Origin: Symbiobacteriaceae bacterium
Lineage (GTDB): Bacteria > Bacillota > JAAYKD01 > WRDA01
Length of the DNA stretch: 27,660 nucleotides
NCBI GenBank assembly: GCA_009779515.1
Contig: WREE01000003.1
Coordinates: forward strand, 1 to 27,660
Reading direction: 5' to 3'
Positions within the stretch are counted from its first letter, which is position 1; every line of letters begins with the position of its first letter. Of the stretch, positions 6,836 through 14,863 are shown in pieces. The notes beneath the pieces were generated by a model. It saw only the letters and a list, made by a program, of their open reading frames with translations. It was not told the origin of the DNA and made no database searches. The position numbers and the translations under genes were made by a program.

Positions 6836-9388
6836 ATGAGCAAGATTACCTCACCTCTGGAGTTCTTCGGTCATATCATGGGCGAAGATCGCAAAGTGGT
6901 ACGCTGGGACAAAATTGTCGAGTACTTCTACAAGCTAGACTCCGAGTCCGACTGCATCCAGGTCACCGATATGGGTCCATCCACTGAAGGGCATCCTTTC
7001 CTGCTAGTTACCATTACTGCAGCTGAGAACCTGGCTAAGCTGGAGGAAATTCGTCAAATATCTAAAAAAATTGGCGATCCTCGTGGCTTAACCGAAGAAG
7101 CTATCGACAAACTGGTAGCAGAAGGCAAAGTGGTTGTCGTACAATCCATGAGCCTCCATGCCTCGGAAATCGGTGGCACCCAAATGTCTCCCGAACTGGC
7201 TTACGAACTCATTGCCTGCGATTGCCCGGCTAATAAGCAAATCCTTAAGGAAGTTATCTTCCTCATGGTTCCCTGCTTTAATCCGGATGGGCAGCATATG
7301 GTTACCGATTGGTATAACCGCTGGCTAGGCACCGAGTACGAAGGGGGCGGGCTGCCCTACCTTTACCACAAGTATGCCGGTCACGATAACAACCGGGACG
7401 GCTTTGCCTTTAACTTGGTGGAGTCCCAGTATATGGCGAAAATTCTCTTCCAGGATTGGCATCCCCAGGCTTTCCAGGATCATCACCACATGGGTTCCAA
7501 CGGGGCACGTCTTTTTGTCGCTCCCTATGGCAACCCCACCCATCCCAACGTAGATCCCCTTATCTGGACTGAGCTGCAGCTGTATGGCTCCTATATGGTT
7601 ATGCACCTGGATGAGCAGGGTAAGAAGGGTATCGTCAACAACGCTAACTACGGCGGCTGGGGTCATTTTGGCTTCCACTGGAACACTAACCACCACAATA
7701 TTGCCGGTATGCTTACCGAGTCGGCTTCGGCTCGGGTAGGTTCGCCTCTCTATATCCCCCCTGAGCAGCTTACCGGTTCCGGCGACAGAGGCTTCCCGGA
7801 GTATGGACAGCAAACTAACTTTGTCAACCCCTGGGAAGGTGGCTGGTGGCGTCTCAGAGATATCGTAGAGCAGCAAAAAATTGCTGCCTGGGCTATTCTC
7901 GACTGCGCTGCTCGCAACCGGGACACCTTACTCCGCAACTCCATCTTTAAAGCTCAACGCCAGGTGGCTATGGGCAAGAGCGAAGCTCCTTACGCCTTCA
8001 TTATCTCCAGCCGTCAGCACGATCCTCTAACGGTACGCAAGTTTATCCAATCCATGCTGCTGCAAGGTTTTGAAGTTCAGTATGCAGAGGAAGAGTTCAA
8101 AGTAGGGAATCATACTTATCCTAAGGGAAGTTATGTTCTCTCCTCGGCTCAACCCAAACGTCCCGCTATCTTCACCCAGCTGAAACGCACCTTCTTCCCG
8201 GATACTTACTGGTTCACCAGAGTCAACGGCGAACCCCTTATCTACGATGGCACTACCGACACCTATGTCGAGTATATGGGTGTGCGGGCTATTCCCGCCC
8301 AAGAGCCGATCAGCTGTGATGCCAAACTCAAGGTTATCACCCAGCTTCCCGAGCGCAAAGGGACTATTGGCGATTGCCACGAGCCTCAGGGTGGTTATAT
8401 CTGGACAGCTAACGCCAACGACAGCTTCCGTCTGGCTAACCAACTGATGAGTGCCGGGCTCACCGTTTGGCGCTCCAAGGTAGCAGTACCTTGTGGCAGC
8501 TGTGGCGATTTCCCAGTCGGCAGCTTTGTAGTTATGGATGTGGGAGCCAAGCTGGCTATCTTAGGTAAAGCCGAGCCTTTGGGCATCCACGTAGCTCCTC
8601 TCTTTAAGGAGCTTCCGGAGTGCGATCGCACCCAGCTGCTGCCCGTTAAACTGGGCGTCTATCACCGCTATTATGGCGGCAACATGGAAGAGGGCTGGAC
8701 GCGCCTGGTGCTGGAACAGTTCGACTTCCCCTATACCTCCGTTTTGAATCCGGAAATTAAAGCAGGCAACCTGCGGGAGAAATACGATGTCCTTCTCTTC
8801 CCGGCGGATCGCACCGCGCTCATGGTAGATGTCAACCGCGGTGGTGACGGTCGCATGGTGTCTCGTATGGGAGCTATGCCCCCTGAGTATAGCGGCGGCA
8901 TGGGAGATGAAGGGGTTAAGGCAGTTAAAGAGTTCGTCGAAGCCGGCGGCACTTTGGTTACCTTCGGCTCCTCCTGCGACTTTGCTATCGAGACTTTGGG
9001 GTTAGGGCTGCGTAACGTCCTGGCTGGTCTTCCCAGCAAAGAGTTCCTCACCCGAGGCGCTATCCTCAACCTGAACCTCTGCCCCGACCAGGAGCTTGCC
9101 TGGGGTATGCCCAAGCAAATTTGGGCTATGCACGCGGATTGCCCCGCTTTTGTCATTAGCGACAACAGAACTGCCGAAAAATATAACATCGTAGCACGCT
9201 ATCCGGAGAGAGATATTCTGCAAAGCGGACGCTTGGACGGCGCCGAGAAAATCGCCGGTAAAGCTGCCATCATTACCGTACCCCACGGGAAAGGTGAGGC
9301 GGTGCTTATCGGTATCAATGTCCAGCGGCGTGCTCAGATGCATGGCACTTTTAAACTTCTCTTCAACAGCCTCTATCACACTAAATAA
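6836..9388 (+). CDS. Large M14-family zinc carboxypeptidase-like protein with C-terminal amidotransferase-like domain
   Basis: This is an 850-aa metallopeptidase of the M14 (zinc carboxypeptidase) superfamily. The set of active-site residues looks complete: zinc ligands His108 and Glu111 (LHASE) and a histidine in QDHHHMG (216-218), substrate-binding Asn186-Arg187 in NNRD, and candidate catalytic Glu295 in LTESAS. A C-terminal region (about 640-800) contains YDVLLFPAD and EFVEAGGTLVTFG, typical of the GATase1-like domain found in this large M14 subgroup. I chose ATG 6836 for its GGAAGGAG 7 nt upstream; the in-frame GTG 6791 has no ribosome site. No signal peptide is visible, though many relatives are secreted. 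Codon use is biased toward C-ending codons, suggesting high expression. The physiological substrate is unknown. Confidence 0.88.
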   Translation: MSKITSPLEFFGHIMGEDRKVVRWDKIVEYFYKLDSESDCIQVTDMGPSTEGHPFLLVTITAAENLAKLEEIRQISKKIGDPRGLTEEAIDKLVAEGKVVVVQSMSLHASEIGGTQMSPELAYELIACDCPANKQILKEVIFLMVPCFNPDGQHMVTDWYNRWLGTEYEGGGLPYLYHKYAGHDNNRDGFAFNLVESQYMAKILFQDWHPQAFQDHHHMGSNGARLFVAPYGNPTHPNVDPLIWTELQLYGSYMVMHLDEQGKKGIVNNANYGGWGHFGFHWNTNHHNIAGMLTESASARVGSPLYIPPEQLTGSGDRGFPEYGQQTNFVNPWEGGWWRLRDIVEQQKIAAWAILDCAARNRDTLLRNSIFKAQRQVAMGKSEAPYAFIISSRQHDPLTVRKFIQSMLLQGFEVQYAEEEFKVGNHTYPKGSYVLSSAQPKRPAIFTQLKRTFFPDTYWFTRVNGEPLIYDGTTDTYVEYMGVRAIPAQEPISCDAKLKVITQLPERKGTIGDCHEPQGGYIWTANANDSFRLANQLMSAGLTVWRSKVAVPCGSCGDFPVGSFVVMDVGAKLAILGKAEPLGIHVAPLFKELPECDRTQLLPVKLGVYHRYYGGNMEEGWTRLVLEQFDFPYTSVLNPEIKAGNLREKYDVLLFPADRTALMVDVNRGGDGRMVSRMGAMPPEYSGGMGDEGVKAVKEFVEAGGTLVTFGSSCDFAIETLGLGLRNVLAGLPSKEFLTRGAILNLNLCPDQELAWGMPKQIWAMHADCPAFVISDNRTAEKYNIVARYPERDILQSGRLDGAEKIAGKAAIITVPHGKGEAVLIGINVQRRAQMHGTFKLLFNSLYHTK

Positions 9389-9401
9389 TTTCTCAACAAA
9401 A

Positions 9402-9436
9402 CAGCTAACAGGAGTAGCAAGGCAGCTAACAGGAGT
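9402..9436 (+). repeat. Tandem 14-bp duplication carrying a ribosome site
   Basis: CAGCTAACAGGAGT occurs at 9402-9415 and again at 9423-9436, a 21-bp period. Each copy contains AGGAG. Only the second is correctly spaced (9 nt) for the cheW ATG at 9445. Confidence 0.85.
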
Positions 9437-9444
9437 TGACAGCC

Positions 9445-9891
9445 ATGAGCGAACAGTTTAAGTACCTAACCTTTATGCTGGGTGAAGAAACCTACGGTCT
9501 CCCTATCCTGCAGGTAAAGGGTATTAACCAGATGCAACCTATCACCCACGTTCCCCGCATGTCCCATTTTGTCAAAGGGGTTATCAACCTTAGGGGAAAA
9601 ATTATCACCATTATCGATCTCCGGCTCAAGTTCGGTCTGGAGGAAATCGAGCATAACGAGCGCACTTGCATTATCAACGTGGAGTTGGAAGAAGGCGGTC
9701 GTCAGAGCGGTCTCATTGTCGATGAGGTCTCCGAGGTGCTGGATGTCCCCGCCGATAGTATTGAGCCACCCCCCAGTGACGCCGGAGGTTCCCTGGAGTT
9801 CCTCACCGGTATCGGCAAAGCCAAAGGCAAGGTGATTATGCTGCTGGATCCTTATAAGATCCTCTCCACCGGCGAGATGGCTATGCTTTAA
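9445..9891 (+). CDS. cheW: CheW-type chemotaxis coupling protein
   Basis: This 148-aa single-domain CheW protein couples chemoreceptors to the histidine kinase CheA in the signalling array at the membrane. Typical segments are the N-terminal FKYLTFMLGEETYGLPI, VKGVINLRGKIITIIDLR, GLIVDEVSEVLDV and a C-terminal KGKVIMLLDPYKIL. The start is ATG 9445 with AGGAG 9 nt upstream; an in-frame TTG at 9436 overlaps the ribosome site and is unlikely. No cheA, receptor or flagellar gene is in the window, so this is an orphan copy. It follows the M14 gene by 56 nt and may share its transcript. Confidence 0.94.
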   Translation: MSEQFKYLTFMLGEETYGLPILQVKGINQMQPITHVPRMSHFVKGVINLRGKIITIIDLRLKFGLEEIEHNERTCIINVELEEGGRQSGLIVDEVSEVLDVPADSIEPPPSDAGGSLEFLTGIGKAKGKVIMLLDPYKILSTGEMAML

Positions 9892-9923
9892 AATCACTTG
9901 AACAATTAAACAAGGTTAACAGT

Positions 9924-9975
9924 AAAGGATGCGGGGTGCAAGCGCTAACGCTGCTTGGCATCCTCCGCATCCTTT
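9924..9975 (+). terminator. Long hairpin after cheW, probable terminator
   Basis: A perfect 11-bp outer stem, AAAGGATGCGG (9924-9934) with CCGCATCCTTT (9965-9975), encloses a 30-nt region that can form an inner CAAGC/GCTTG stem. The 3' side reads CCTTTCTCCTT, only a modest U-tract, so termination efficiency is uncertain. It separates cheW from the channel gene. Confidence 0.5.
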
Positions 9976-10033
9976 CTCCTTACCTGGGTTTGTAACCGAG
10001 CTTAAGTGATGCCGTGGTGGCGAAATCTAAACA

Positions 10034-10064
10034 GGGGCTTAGCCCCATAATTAAAGGAGGCGCC
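10034..10064 (+). promoter_or_regulatory. GGGGC hairpin and ribosome site of the MscS-type gene
   Basis: A GGGGC-TTA-GCCCC hairpin (10034-10046) lies just before AAAGGAGG (10053-10060). The latter can itself fold as AAAGG-AGGCG-CCTTT (10053-10067), which would partly hide the ribosome site. The spacing from AAAGGAGG to the GTG start is long, at 12 nt. Whether the fold matters in the cell is not shown. Confidence 0.35.
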
Positions 10065-10072
10065 TTTTATTC

Positions 10073-10891
10073 GTGACAAATTATACACCTGTACTAGACG
10101 GTTTATTTAGCGTCGTCCTTCTTGGCTCCATAATCCGGGCGTTGTTGGTTCTTGCCTTAGGCTGGATAGCCATTAACCTTCTGCTTCGTTCCCTGGAACG
10201 CATTCTCATCAAACGTTTTCCCGATGCCGTCTTACGAGCTTTTGTTCTCTCTCTTGCCGGTATTGGCGCCAAAGTATTGCTGTTTATCTCCTGCCTAGAT
10301 ATCCTGGGGATTTCGGTAGCCTCGCTGCTTACCGCTTTAGGTGCGGTGGGTTTAGCCTTAGGTTTGGCTATGCAGGACTCTTTGGGCAACTTAGCTCAAG
10401 GGGTAGTGTTGCTCTTTACCCGTCCTTTTACCTTAGGCGATTATATCGAAATTGACGGCTTCTTAGGAGTGGTGGAGGATATCTCTCTGCTTCATGTCAC
10501 CATTTGCACCGCCGACCGCAAGCGAGTATTTATCACCAACGGGCAGGCGGTTAAAGCCAAAATCATTAACCACAGCGCTATGCCGGAGCGCCGCTTGGAG
10601 TTTATCAGCGAAATATCCGTAGAAGACAACCTGGCAGAGGTTATAGCCATCCTGGAAAAGCTGTTGCAAGAACATCCGCTCCGCAGCAAATCCCGGGAGC
10701 CGTCAGTCTTTTTAAGTGGTCAGAGCGATACATTGCTCCAGATAAATTGCCGGGTTTGGGTCAACAGCAGTAACTATTGGGAGTTATACTTTTCGCTCCT
10801 GACTTTAGTCCGTCAGGAGTATGCGGCAGCAGCCATTGCCTGCCCGGCAGGCAAACAGTTGCTCCGCCTGGAAACCAACCCTTTGCCCTAA
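10073..10891 (+). CDS. Small-conductance mechanosensitive channel (MscS family)
   Basis: This 272-aa membrane channel protects cells from osmotic downshock by opening under membrane tension. Three membrane helices lie at about 12-38, 52-80 and 82-118. The third is the glycine/alanine-rich pore helix GAVGLALGLAMQDSLGNLAQG, followed by the conserved FTRPFTLGDYIEIDGFLGVVEDI beta-domain entry. A cytoplasmic domain with VFITNGQ fills the C-terminal half. The length is close to the core MscS form, without N-terminal extensions. The start is GTG 10073. A strong promoter for the next operon begins right after its stop, so it probably ends its own transcript. Confidence 0.93.
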   Translation: MTNYTPVLDGLFSVVLLGSIIRALLVLALGWIAINLLLRSLERILIKRFPDAVLRAFVLSLAGIGAKVLLFISCLDILGISVASLLTALGAVGLALGLAMQDSLGNLAQGVVLLFTRPFTLGDYIEIDGFLGVVEDISLLHVTICTADRKRVFITNGQAVKAKIINHSAMPERRLEFISEISVEDNLAEVIAILEKLLQEHPLRSKSREPSVFLSGQSDTLLQINCRVWVNSSNYWELYFSLLTLVRQEYAAAAIACPAGKQLLRLETNPLP

Positions 10892-10911
10892 CGAATTTGT
10901 AAGCCACGGTA

Positions 10912-10941
10912 TTGCCAAAAGCGGTTAAAATATGCTATACT
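10912..10941 (+). promoter_or_regulatory. Sigma-A promoter of the rpsB operon
   Basis: TTGCCA (10912-10917) and TATACT (10936-10941) are separated by 18 nt, each one or two bases from consensus. The start point would be near 10948, about 113 nt before rpsB, leaving a leader that contains the hairpin at 10988-11004. Confidence 0.75.
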
Positions 10942-10987
10942 CTGCAGCAGTGCAAAAAAACTCACGCTTCTGATCCTAAAGCCGGTG

Positions 10988-11013
10988 CTCCCGGATACCG
11001 GGGGTCGCTTTTT
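10988..11013 (+). terminator. Leader terminator/attenuator upstream of rpsB
   Basis: The stem CTCCCGG-ATA-CCGGGGG (10988-11004) has 7 bp including one G-T pair and is followed by CGC and five Ts (11009-11013). It lies only about 40 nt into the leader and before the ribosome site, where a constitutive terminator would silence the whole operon, so it is best read as a conditional attenuator. Autoregulation by S2 is plausible but not shown. Confidence 0.5.
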
Positions 11014-11060
11014 ATGGGATATGAGGAAGCGGAGGAAAAAACCAAAGGAGGAAAAGATTC

Positions 11061-11765
11061 ATGCCCGTTATTTCCATGAAACAGCTCCTGGAGGCCGGTG
11101 TTCATTTTGGACATCAAACTCGGCGCTGGAACCCCAAAATGGCGACCTATATCTTCACCGAACGCAACGGTATTTACATCATCGACCTGCAAAAAACCGT
11201 CAAGAAAATTGAGCAAGCTTATGCCTTTATCCGCCAGGTTTCTGAGGAAGGAGGCACCGTCCTCTTTGTAGGTACCAAGAAACAGGCTCAGGAAGCAGTC
11301 GCCGAAGAGGCAGAACGCTGCGGTATGTATTACGTGAACCAACGCTGGTTGGGAGGCACTCTCACGAACTTCCAAACCATTCAGAGGCGCATCAAACGCT
11401 TACAGGAGCTGCGACGGATGGATCAAGATGGCTCCTTCGACCTGCTGCCTAAAAAGGAAGTTATTGTGTTACGCCATGAAATGGAACGCCTGGATAAGTT
11501 TCTGGGTGGAATTAGCGAAATGGATACCTTACCTAACGCCCTCTTTATTATAGATCCCCGTAAGGAAAAGAATGCCATTGCCGAAGCCCGGCGCCTGCGC
11601 ATTCCCATTGTAGCCATTGTAGACACCAACTGTGATCCCGATGAAGTAGATTATGTTATCCCCGGTAACGACGATGCCATCAGGGCTGTGAAGCTGCTTA
11701 CGACCAAGATTGCCGATGCGATCATCGAAGGGCGTCAAGGCGAGGACGTGGCCAGCGAATATTAA
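11061..11765 (+). CDS. rpsB: 30S ribosomal protein S2
   Basis: S2 is a late-assembling protein of the small ribosomal subunit. The 234-aa sequence opens with the standard MPVISMKQLLEAGVHFGHQTRRWNP and contains QRWLGGTLTNFQTI and IVDTNCDPDEVDY..GNDDAIRA, all characteristic of bacterial S2. AAAGGAGG (11044-11051) lies 9 nt before ATG 11061. It heads the conserved rpsB-tsf-pyrH-frr run, with tsf 20 nt downstream. Transcription starts at the promoter at 10912-10941 and passes a probable leader terminator. Confidence 0.98.
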   Translation: MPVISMKQLLEAGVHFGHQTRRWNPKMATYIFTERNGIYIIDLQKTVKKIEQAYAFIRQVSEEGGTVLFVGTKKQAQEAVAEEAERCGMYYVNQRWLGGTLTNFQTIQRRIKRLQELRRMDQDGSFDLLPKKEVIVLRHEMERLDKFLGGISEMDTLPNALFIIDPRKEKNAIAEARRLRIPIVAIVDTNCDPDEVDYVIPGNDDAIRAVKLLTTKIADAIIEGRQGEDVASEY

Positions 11766-11785
11766 GGAAAGGAAGAGCACATAGT

Positions 11786-12670
11786 ATGATACCAGCTGCC
11801 ACTGTTAAAGAGTTAAGAGAGCGTACCGGAGCGGGCATGATGGATTGCAAGCGTGCCCTGGAGCAGTGTGACGGGGATATGGAGAAAGCCATAGAGTTTT
11901 TGCGGGAGAAGGGGCTGGCGACGGCTGCGAAAAAGGCTGGTCGGGTAGCCAAACAAGGTATTATCTTTGGCAAGAGAAGCGGTAATCAAGGGTTGCTGCT
12001 GGAATTAAACTGCGAAACCGATTTTGTCGCCAAGAACGAGGAATTTCAAAAGCTGGGTAACGATTTAGCAGAGTTAGCCTTAGTCCACAAGCTCAACCAA
12101 GTTGAGCCGCTGTTGCAGCTGCCCTTTGAAGGTGTCACCGTGCAAGCTGCCTTAACTAACCGGATTGCTACCTTGGGTGAGAATATGGCTATTCGCCGGG
12201 TGGCTTATTTCGATGCTGCCACGAATGGTCTGCTCGATCTCTATCTCCACGGGGGCGGACGCATTGCCGTCATGGTGCTGTTAGAGGTTAGTGATCCTGG
12301 GGCTGTGGTTAAAGAGGAGCTTAACGAACTCGTTCACGACCTGGCACTGCAAATTGTTGCTTCTAAAGCTCAGTATATTGCTTCCGACGATATCCCCGAG
12401 GATATTATCGAAAAGGAAAAGCAAATTTATAAAGCTCAGGCAATTAACGAAGGGCGCCCGGAAAATATCGCCGTGCGTATAGTTGAAGGTCGTTTGCGCA
12501 AGTTCTTCGAAGAGGTCTGTTTACTCAACCAGGAGTTTATTAAAGAGGGCGACCTCTCGGTAGGAGCTCTCATGGCTAAGTTGGAGAAGGCAACCGGAGT
12601 TTCCCTGAAGGTTGGTCAGTTTGTGCGCTTCGAGATCGGCGAGGGTATTGCGGACAGTGAAAGCGAATAG
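11786..12670 (+). CDS. tsf: Translation elongation factor Ts
   Basis: EF-Ts exchanges GDP for GTP on EF-Tu in the cytoplasm. The 294-aa protein has the N-terminal UBA-like helices with VKELRERTGAGMMDCKRAL, then the TDFVAKN core motif that contacts EF-Tu, two core subdomains, and a C-terminal coiled segment. The length matches full-size bacterial EF-Ts rather than the short clade that lacks a subdomain. The start is ATG 11786 behind a purine-rich AAGGAAAGGAAG. pyrH follows after 11 nt. Confidence 0.98.
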   Translation: MIPAATVKELRERTGAGMMDCKRALEQCDGDMEKAIEFLREKGLATAAKKAGRVAKQGIIFGKRSGNQGLLLELNCETDFVAKNEEFQKLGNDLAELALVHKLNQVEPLLQLPFEGVTVQAALTNRIATLGENMAIRRVAYFDAATNGLLDLYLHGGGRIAVMVLLEVSDPGAVVKEELNELVHDLALQIVASKAQYIASDDIPEDIIEKEKQIYKAQAINEGRPENIAVRIVEGRLRKFFEEVCLLNQEFIKEGDLSVGALMAKLEKATGVSLKVGQFVRFEIGEGIADSESE

Positions 12671-12681
12671 GTAGAGAAGCC

Positions 12682-13407
12682 ATGAAAGACCAGGCTATCT
12701 ACAAAAGAGTTGTGCTTAAACTTTCCGGCGAAGCGATGGCGGGGGCTCCAGGCTTTGGCTTCGATCCTGATACCATCAACAGCTTAGCGTTGCAGGTTCA
12801 AAATGTAGTCAACTTGGGAGTTGAGGTAGCTTTAGTAGTAGGTGGCGGCAATATATGGCGTGGTGGTAGCGGTAGCAAAAGGCTGAACATCCCCCGAGCC
12901 GAAGCTGACTATATGGGCATGTTAGCCACGGTCATGAACGGTATAGCTTTGCAAGGCGCTTTAGAGGGGCTGGGTATACCGGTACGCCTGCAGAGTTCCA
13001 TCGAAATGTTGCCTGTATGCGAGACCTTCACTAGACGCTCGGCCATACATCACTTGGAAAAAGGGCGAGTGGTTATCTTTGTGGCCGGAACCGGCAACCC
13101 CTACTTCTCCACCGATACCGTAGCAGCGCTGCGTGCGGCGGAGATTGGGGCTCAGCTGGTGGTTAAAGCCACCCAGGTAGATGGGGTCTATACGGCAGAT
13201 CCCCGCAGCGACAGTAACGCCGTCCGCTTTTCCACCATCAGTTACGCCGAATATCTTGCCCGAGAACTGCAGGTTCTGGATACCTGTGCCATCGCCCTAT
13301 GTATGGAAAATAAAATTCCGGTAATCGTCCTGAGCCTGGCTAACCCTAAAAATATAGCTTTGGCCATGCTGGGCAAAGATGTGGGAACAGTGATAGGAGG
13401 CGAATAA
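12682..13407 (+). CDS. pyrH: Uridylate (UMP) kinase
   Basis: PyrH phosphorylates UMP to UDP, the entry to UTP and CTP; the bacterial enzyme is a hexamer of the amino-acid-kinase fold. The 241-aa protein shows the N-terminal LKLSGEAMAG, the nucleotide loop VVGGGNIWRG, FVAGTGNPYFSTDT and TQVDGVYTADPR. The ribosome site is weak (GTAGAGAAG). It lies between tsf and frr, the normal position, and its stop is followed by the frr start after 2 nt. Confidence 0.97.
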   Translation: MKDQAIYKRVVLKLSGEAMAGAPGFGFDPDTINSLALQVQNVVNLGVEVALVVGGGNIWRGGSGSKRLNIPRAEADYMGMLATVMNGIALQGALEGLGIPVRLQSSIEMLPVCETFTRRSAIHHLEKGRVVIFVAGTGNPYFSTDTVAALRAAEIGAQLVVKATQVDGVYTADPRSDSNAVRFSTISYAEYLARELQVLDTCAIALCMENKIPVIVLSLANPKNIALAMLGKDVGTVIGGE

Positions 13408-13409
13408 CC

Positions 13410-13970
13410 ATGCCAGATAGCGACGTGATTAAAACCGCGGAAGACCGTATGCAAAAAACTATTCAGGCTTTGCGCAAAGATCTCAGTACCATTAGGGCAG
13501 GTCGTGCGATGCCTAGCTTGCTGGATAGAATCACGGTAGATTATTATGGTCAGGCTACACCTATACACCAAATGGCGGGAGTAAGCTGTCCCGACCCACG
13601 CACTATTCTCATCCAACCCTGGGATAAAGGAACTTTAAAGAGTATCGAAAAAGCCATTCAAGCCTCAGACTTGGGGATTAACCCCAGTAACGATGGGGTT
13701 GTCATTCGCTTGGTTATCCCCGCACTAACGGGAGAGCGCCGGAAGGAGCTCAATAAGTTAGTGGAGAAAAAAGGGGAAGAAGGTAAGGTTGCTTTACGCA
13801 ATATCCGTCGTGACGCCAACGAGGAGACCAAGAAAGAGGAAAAAGCCAGTCTGATCACCGAGGACGATGAAAAGCTGGCTCTCGAAGAGATCCAAAAGAT
13901 GACCGAAAAGCACATCAAGGAAGTGGATAGTGTCATCGAGGCGAAGAAAAAGGAGATAATGGAAGTTTAA
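13410..13970 (+). CDS. frr: Ribosome recycling factor
   Basis: RRF splits post-termination ribosomes together with EF-G. The protein has 186 aa, the standard length. It shows LRKDLSTIRAGRAMPSLLDRI, the PWDKGTLKSIEKAI hinge region, IRLVIPALTGERRKEL and the conserved VRNIRRDAN-type motif (here LRNIRRDAN). AGGAGG (13395-13400), inside the end of pyrH, lies 9 nt before ATG 13410, suggesting translational coupling. It is followed by 162 nt of non-coding DNA ending in a terminator. Confidence 0.98.
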   Translation: MPDSDVIKTAEDRMQKTIQALRKDLSTIRAGRAMPSLLDRITVDYYGQATPIHQMAGVSCPDPRTILIQPWDKGTLKSIEKAIQASDLGINPSNDGVVIRLVIPALTGERRKELNKLVEKKGEEGKVALRNIRRDANEETKKEEKASLITEDDEKLALEEIQKMTEKHIKEVDSVIEAKKKEIMEV

Positions 13971-13975
13971 CCCCT

Positions 13976-13990
13976 GGGGCAAGAAGCCCC
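13976..13990 (+). other. GGGGC hairpin just after frr
   Basis: GGGGC-AAGAA-GCCCC begins 6 nt after the frr stop. It lacks a T-run, so it is not a classic terminator. It resembles the GGGGC..GCCCC hairpins at 10034-10046 and in the repeats near the window start, and it may protect mRNA ends. Confidence 0.4.
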
Positions 13991-14073
13991 CACCACTTAA
14001 GCTCCTAGCCACCACGGTCGAGGCGGGCGCAGGCGGTGGTTGTACGACACATTTAACAGATATAGCATTGTGC

Positions 14074-14113
14074 AAGGCTGTAGGTAGCAGTACGCTCCCC
14101 ACAGCCTTTTTTT
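14074..14113 (+). terminator. Intrinsic terminator between frr and uppS
   Basis: AAGGCTGT (14074-14081) pairs with ACAGCCTT (14101-14108) around a 19-nt loop and runs into a tract of seven Ts (14107-14113). It ends only about 20 nt before the uppS start, and the uppS ribosome site lies right behind it, so it may act as a partial terminator or attenuator. Confidence 0.75.
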
Positions 14114-14132
14114 AGGAGAAAGTAGGTAAGTT

Positions 14133-14843
14133 ATGAGTATAAGCAGCAAACCTTTACATCATCTGGCACTGATTATGGACGGTAACGGTCGCTGGGCGGA
14201 GCGCCGTTTGCTCCCACGCACTATGGGACACCAGGCAGGATTGGAAGCTATGCGCCGCCTTATTCGCGCCGCGCCCGCCCGGGGGATAAAAGTGCTTACC
14301 TTCTTTGCTTTTTCCACTGAGAACTGGCAGCGTCCTCCTCGAGAGGTGGAGTTTCTCATGTCCTTACCGGAACGCTTTGTTAAACAGGATTTGCCGGAAC
14401 TCATCGAGAACAAAGTAAAGGTATTGCATTCGGGTGTTACCGAAAATATACCAACGGCTACCTTGGCGGCCATTCGGGAAGCCTGCCAGGCAACAGTCGC
14501 CAACGACCGTCTGTATGTTAACCTGGCTTTTAATTACGGAGGGCAGCAGGAGATTGTTGATGCGGTTAAAGCTATCGTGCAGGATGTTCAGGGGGGGATT
14601 CTGGCAGCCGAAGAGATTAGGGCTGAGTCTATCTCCGCCAGATTATATCATCCGGAGTTACCCCCCCCTGATCTCATCGTCCGCGCTTCGGGGGAACAGC
14701 GCCTGTCTAACTTTCTGCTTTGGCAGAGCGCTTATGCCGAGCTACTTTTTTCGCCTTTACTCTGGCCGGATTTCGACGATCAGGAGCTAGAGCGCATCTG
14801 TAGCGAATATACTAACCGTCAGCGCCGCTTTGGCGGGATATAA
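14133..14843 (+). CDS. uppS: Undecaprenyl diphosphate synthase (cis-prenyltransferase)
   Basis: UppS condenses eight isopentenyl diphosphates onto farnesyl diphosphate to make the C55 carrier lipid precursor for peptidoglycan. The 236-aa protein carries LALIMDGNGRWA with catalytic Asp16, FFAFSTENW, and the C-terminal IVRASGEQRLSNFLLWQ substrate-binding motif. The start is ATG 14133, preceded by AGGAGAA. cdsA begins within a few nucleotides of its stop, so uppS, cdsA, dxr and rseP form one transcription unit. Confidence 0.97.
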   Translation: MSISSKPLHHLALIMDGNGRWAERRLLPRTMGHQAGLEAMRRLIRAAPARGIKVLTFFAFSTENWQRPPREVEFLMSLPERFVKQDLPELIENKVKVLHSGVTENIPTATLAAIREACQATVANDRLYVNLAFNYGGQQEIVDAVKAIVQDVQGGILAAEEIRAESISARLYHPELPPPDLIVRASGEQRLSNFLLWQSAYAELLFSPLLWPDFDDQELERICSEYTNRQRRFGGI

Positions 14844-14863
14844 ATATGCTAAGGGGGTGCGAA

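Noticed and set aside
14040..14068. Promoter-like TTGTAC, 17 nt, TAGCAT upstream of uppS
   Set aside because: Each box has only 3-4 consensus bases, and a terminator follows directly. Too weak to annotate as a promoter, though kept as a possibility in the findings.
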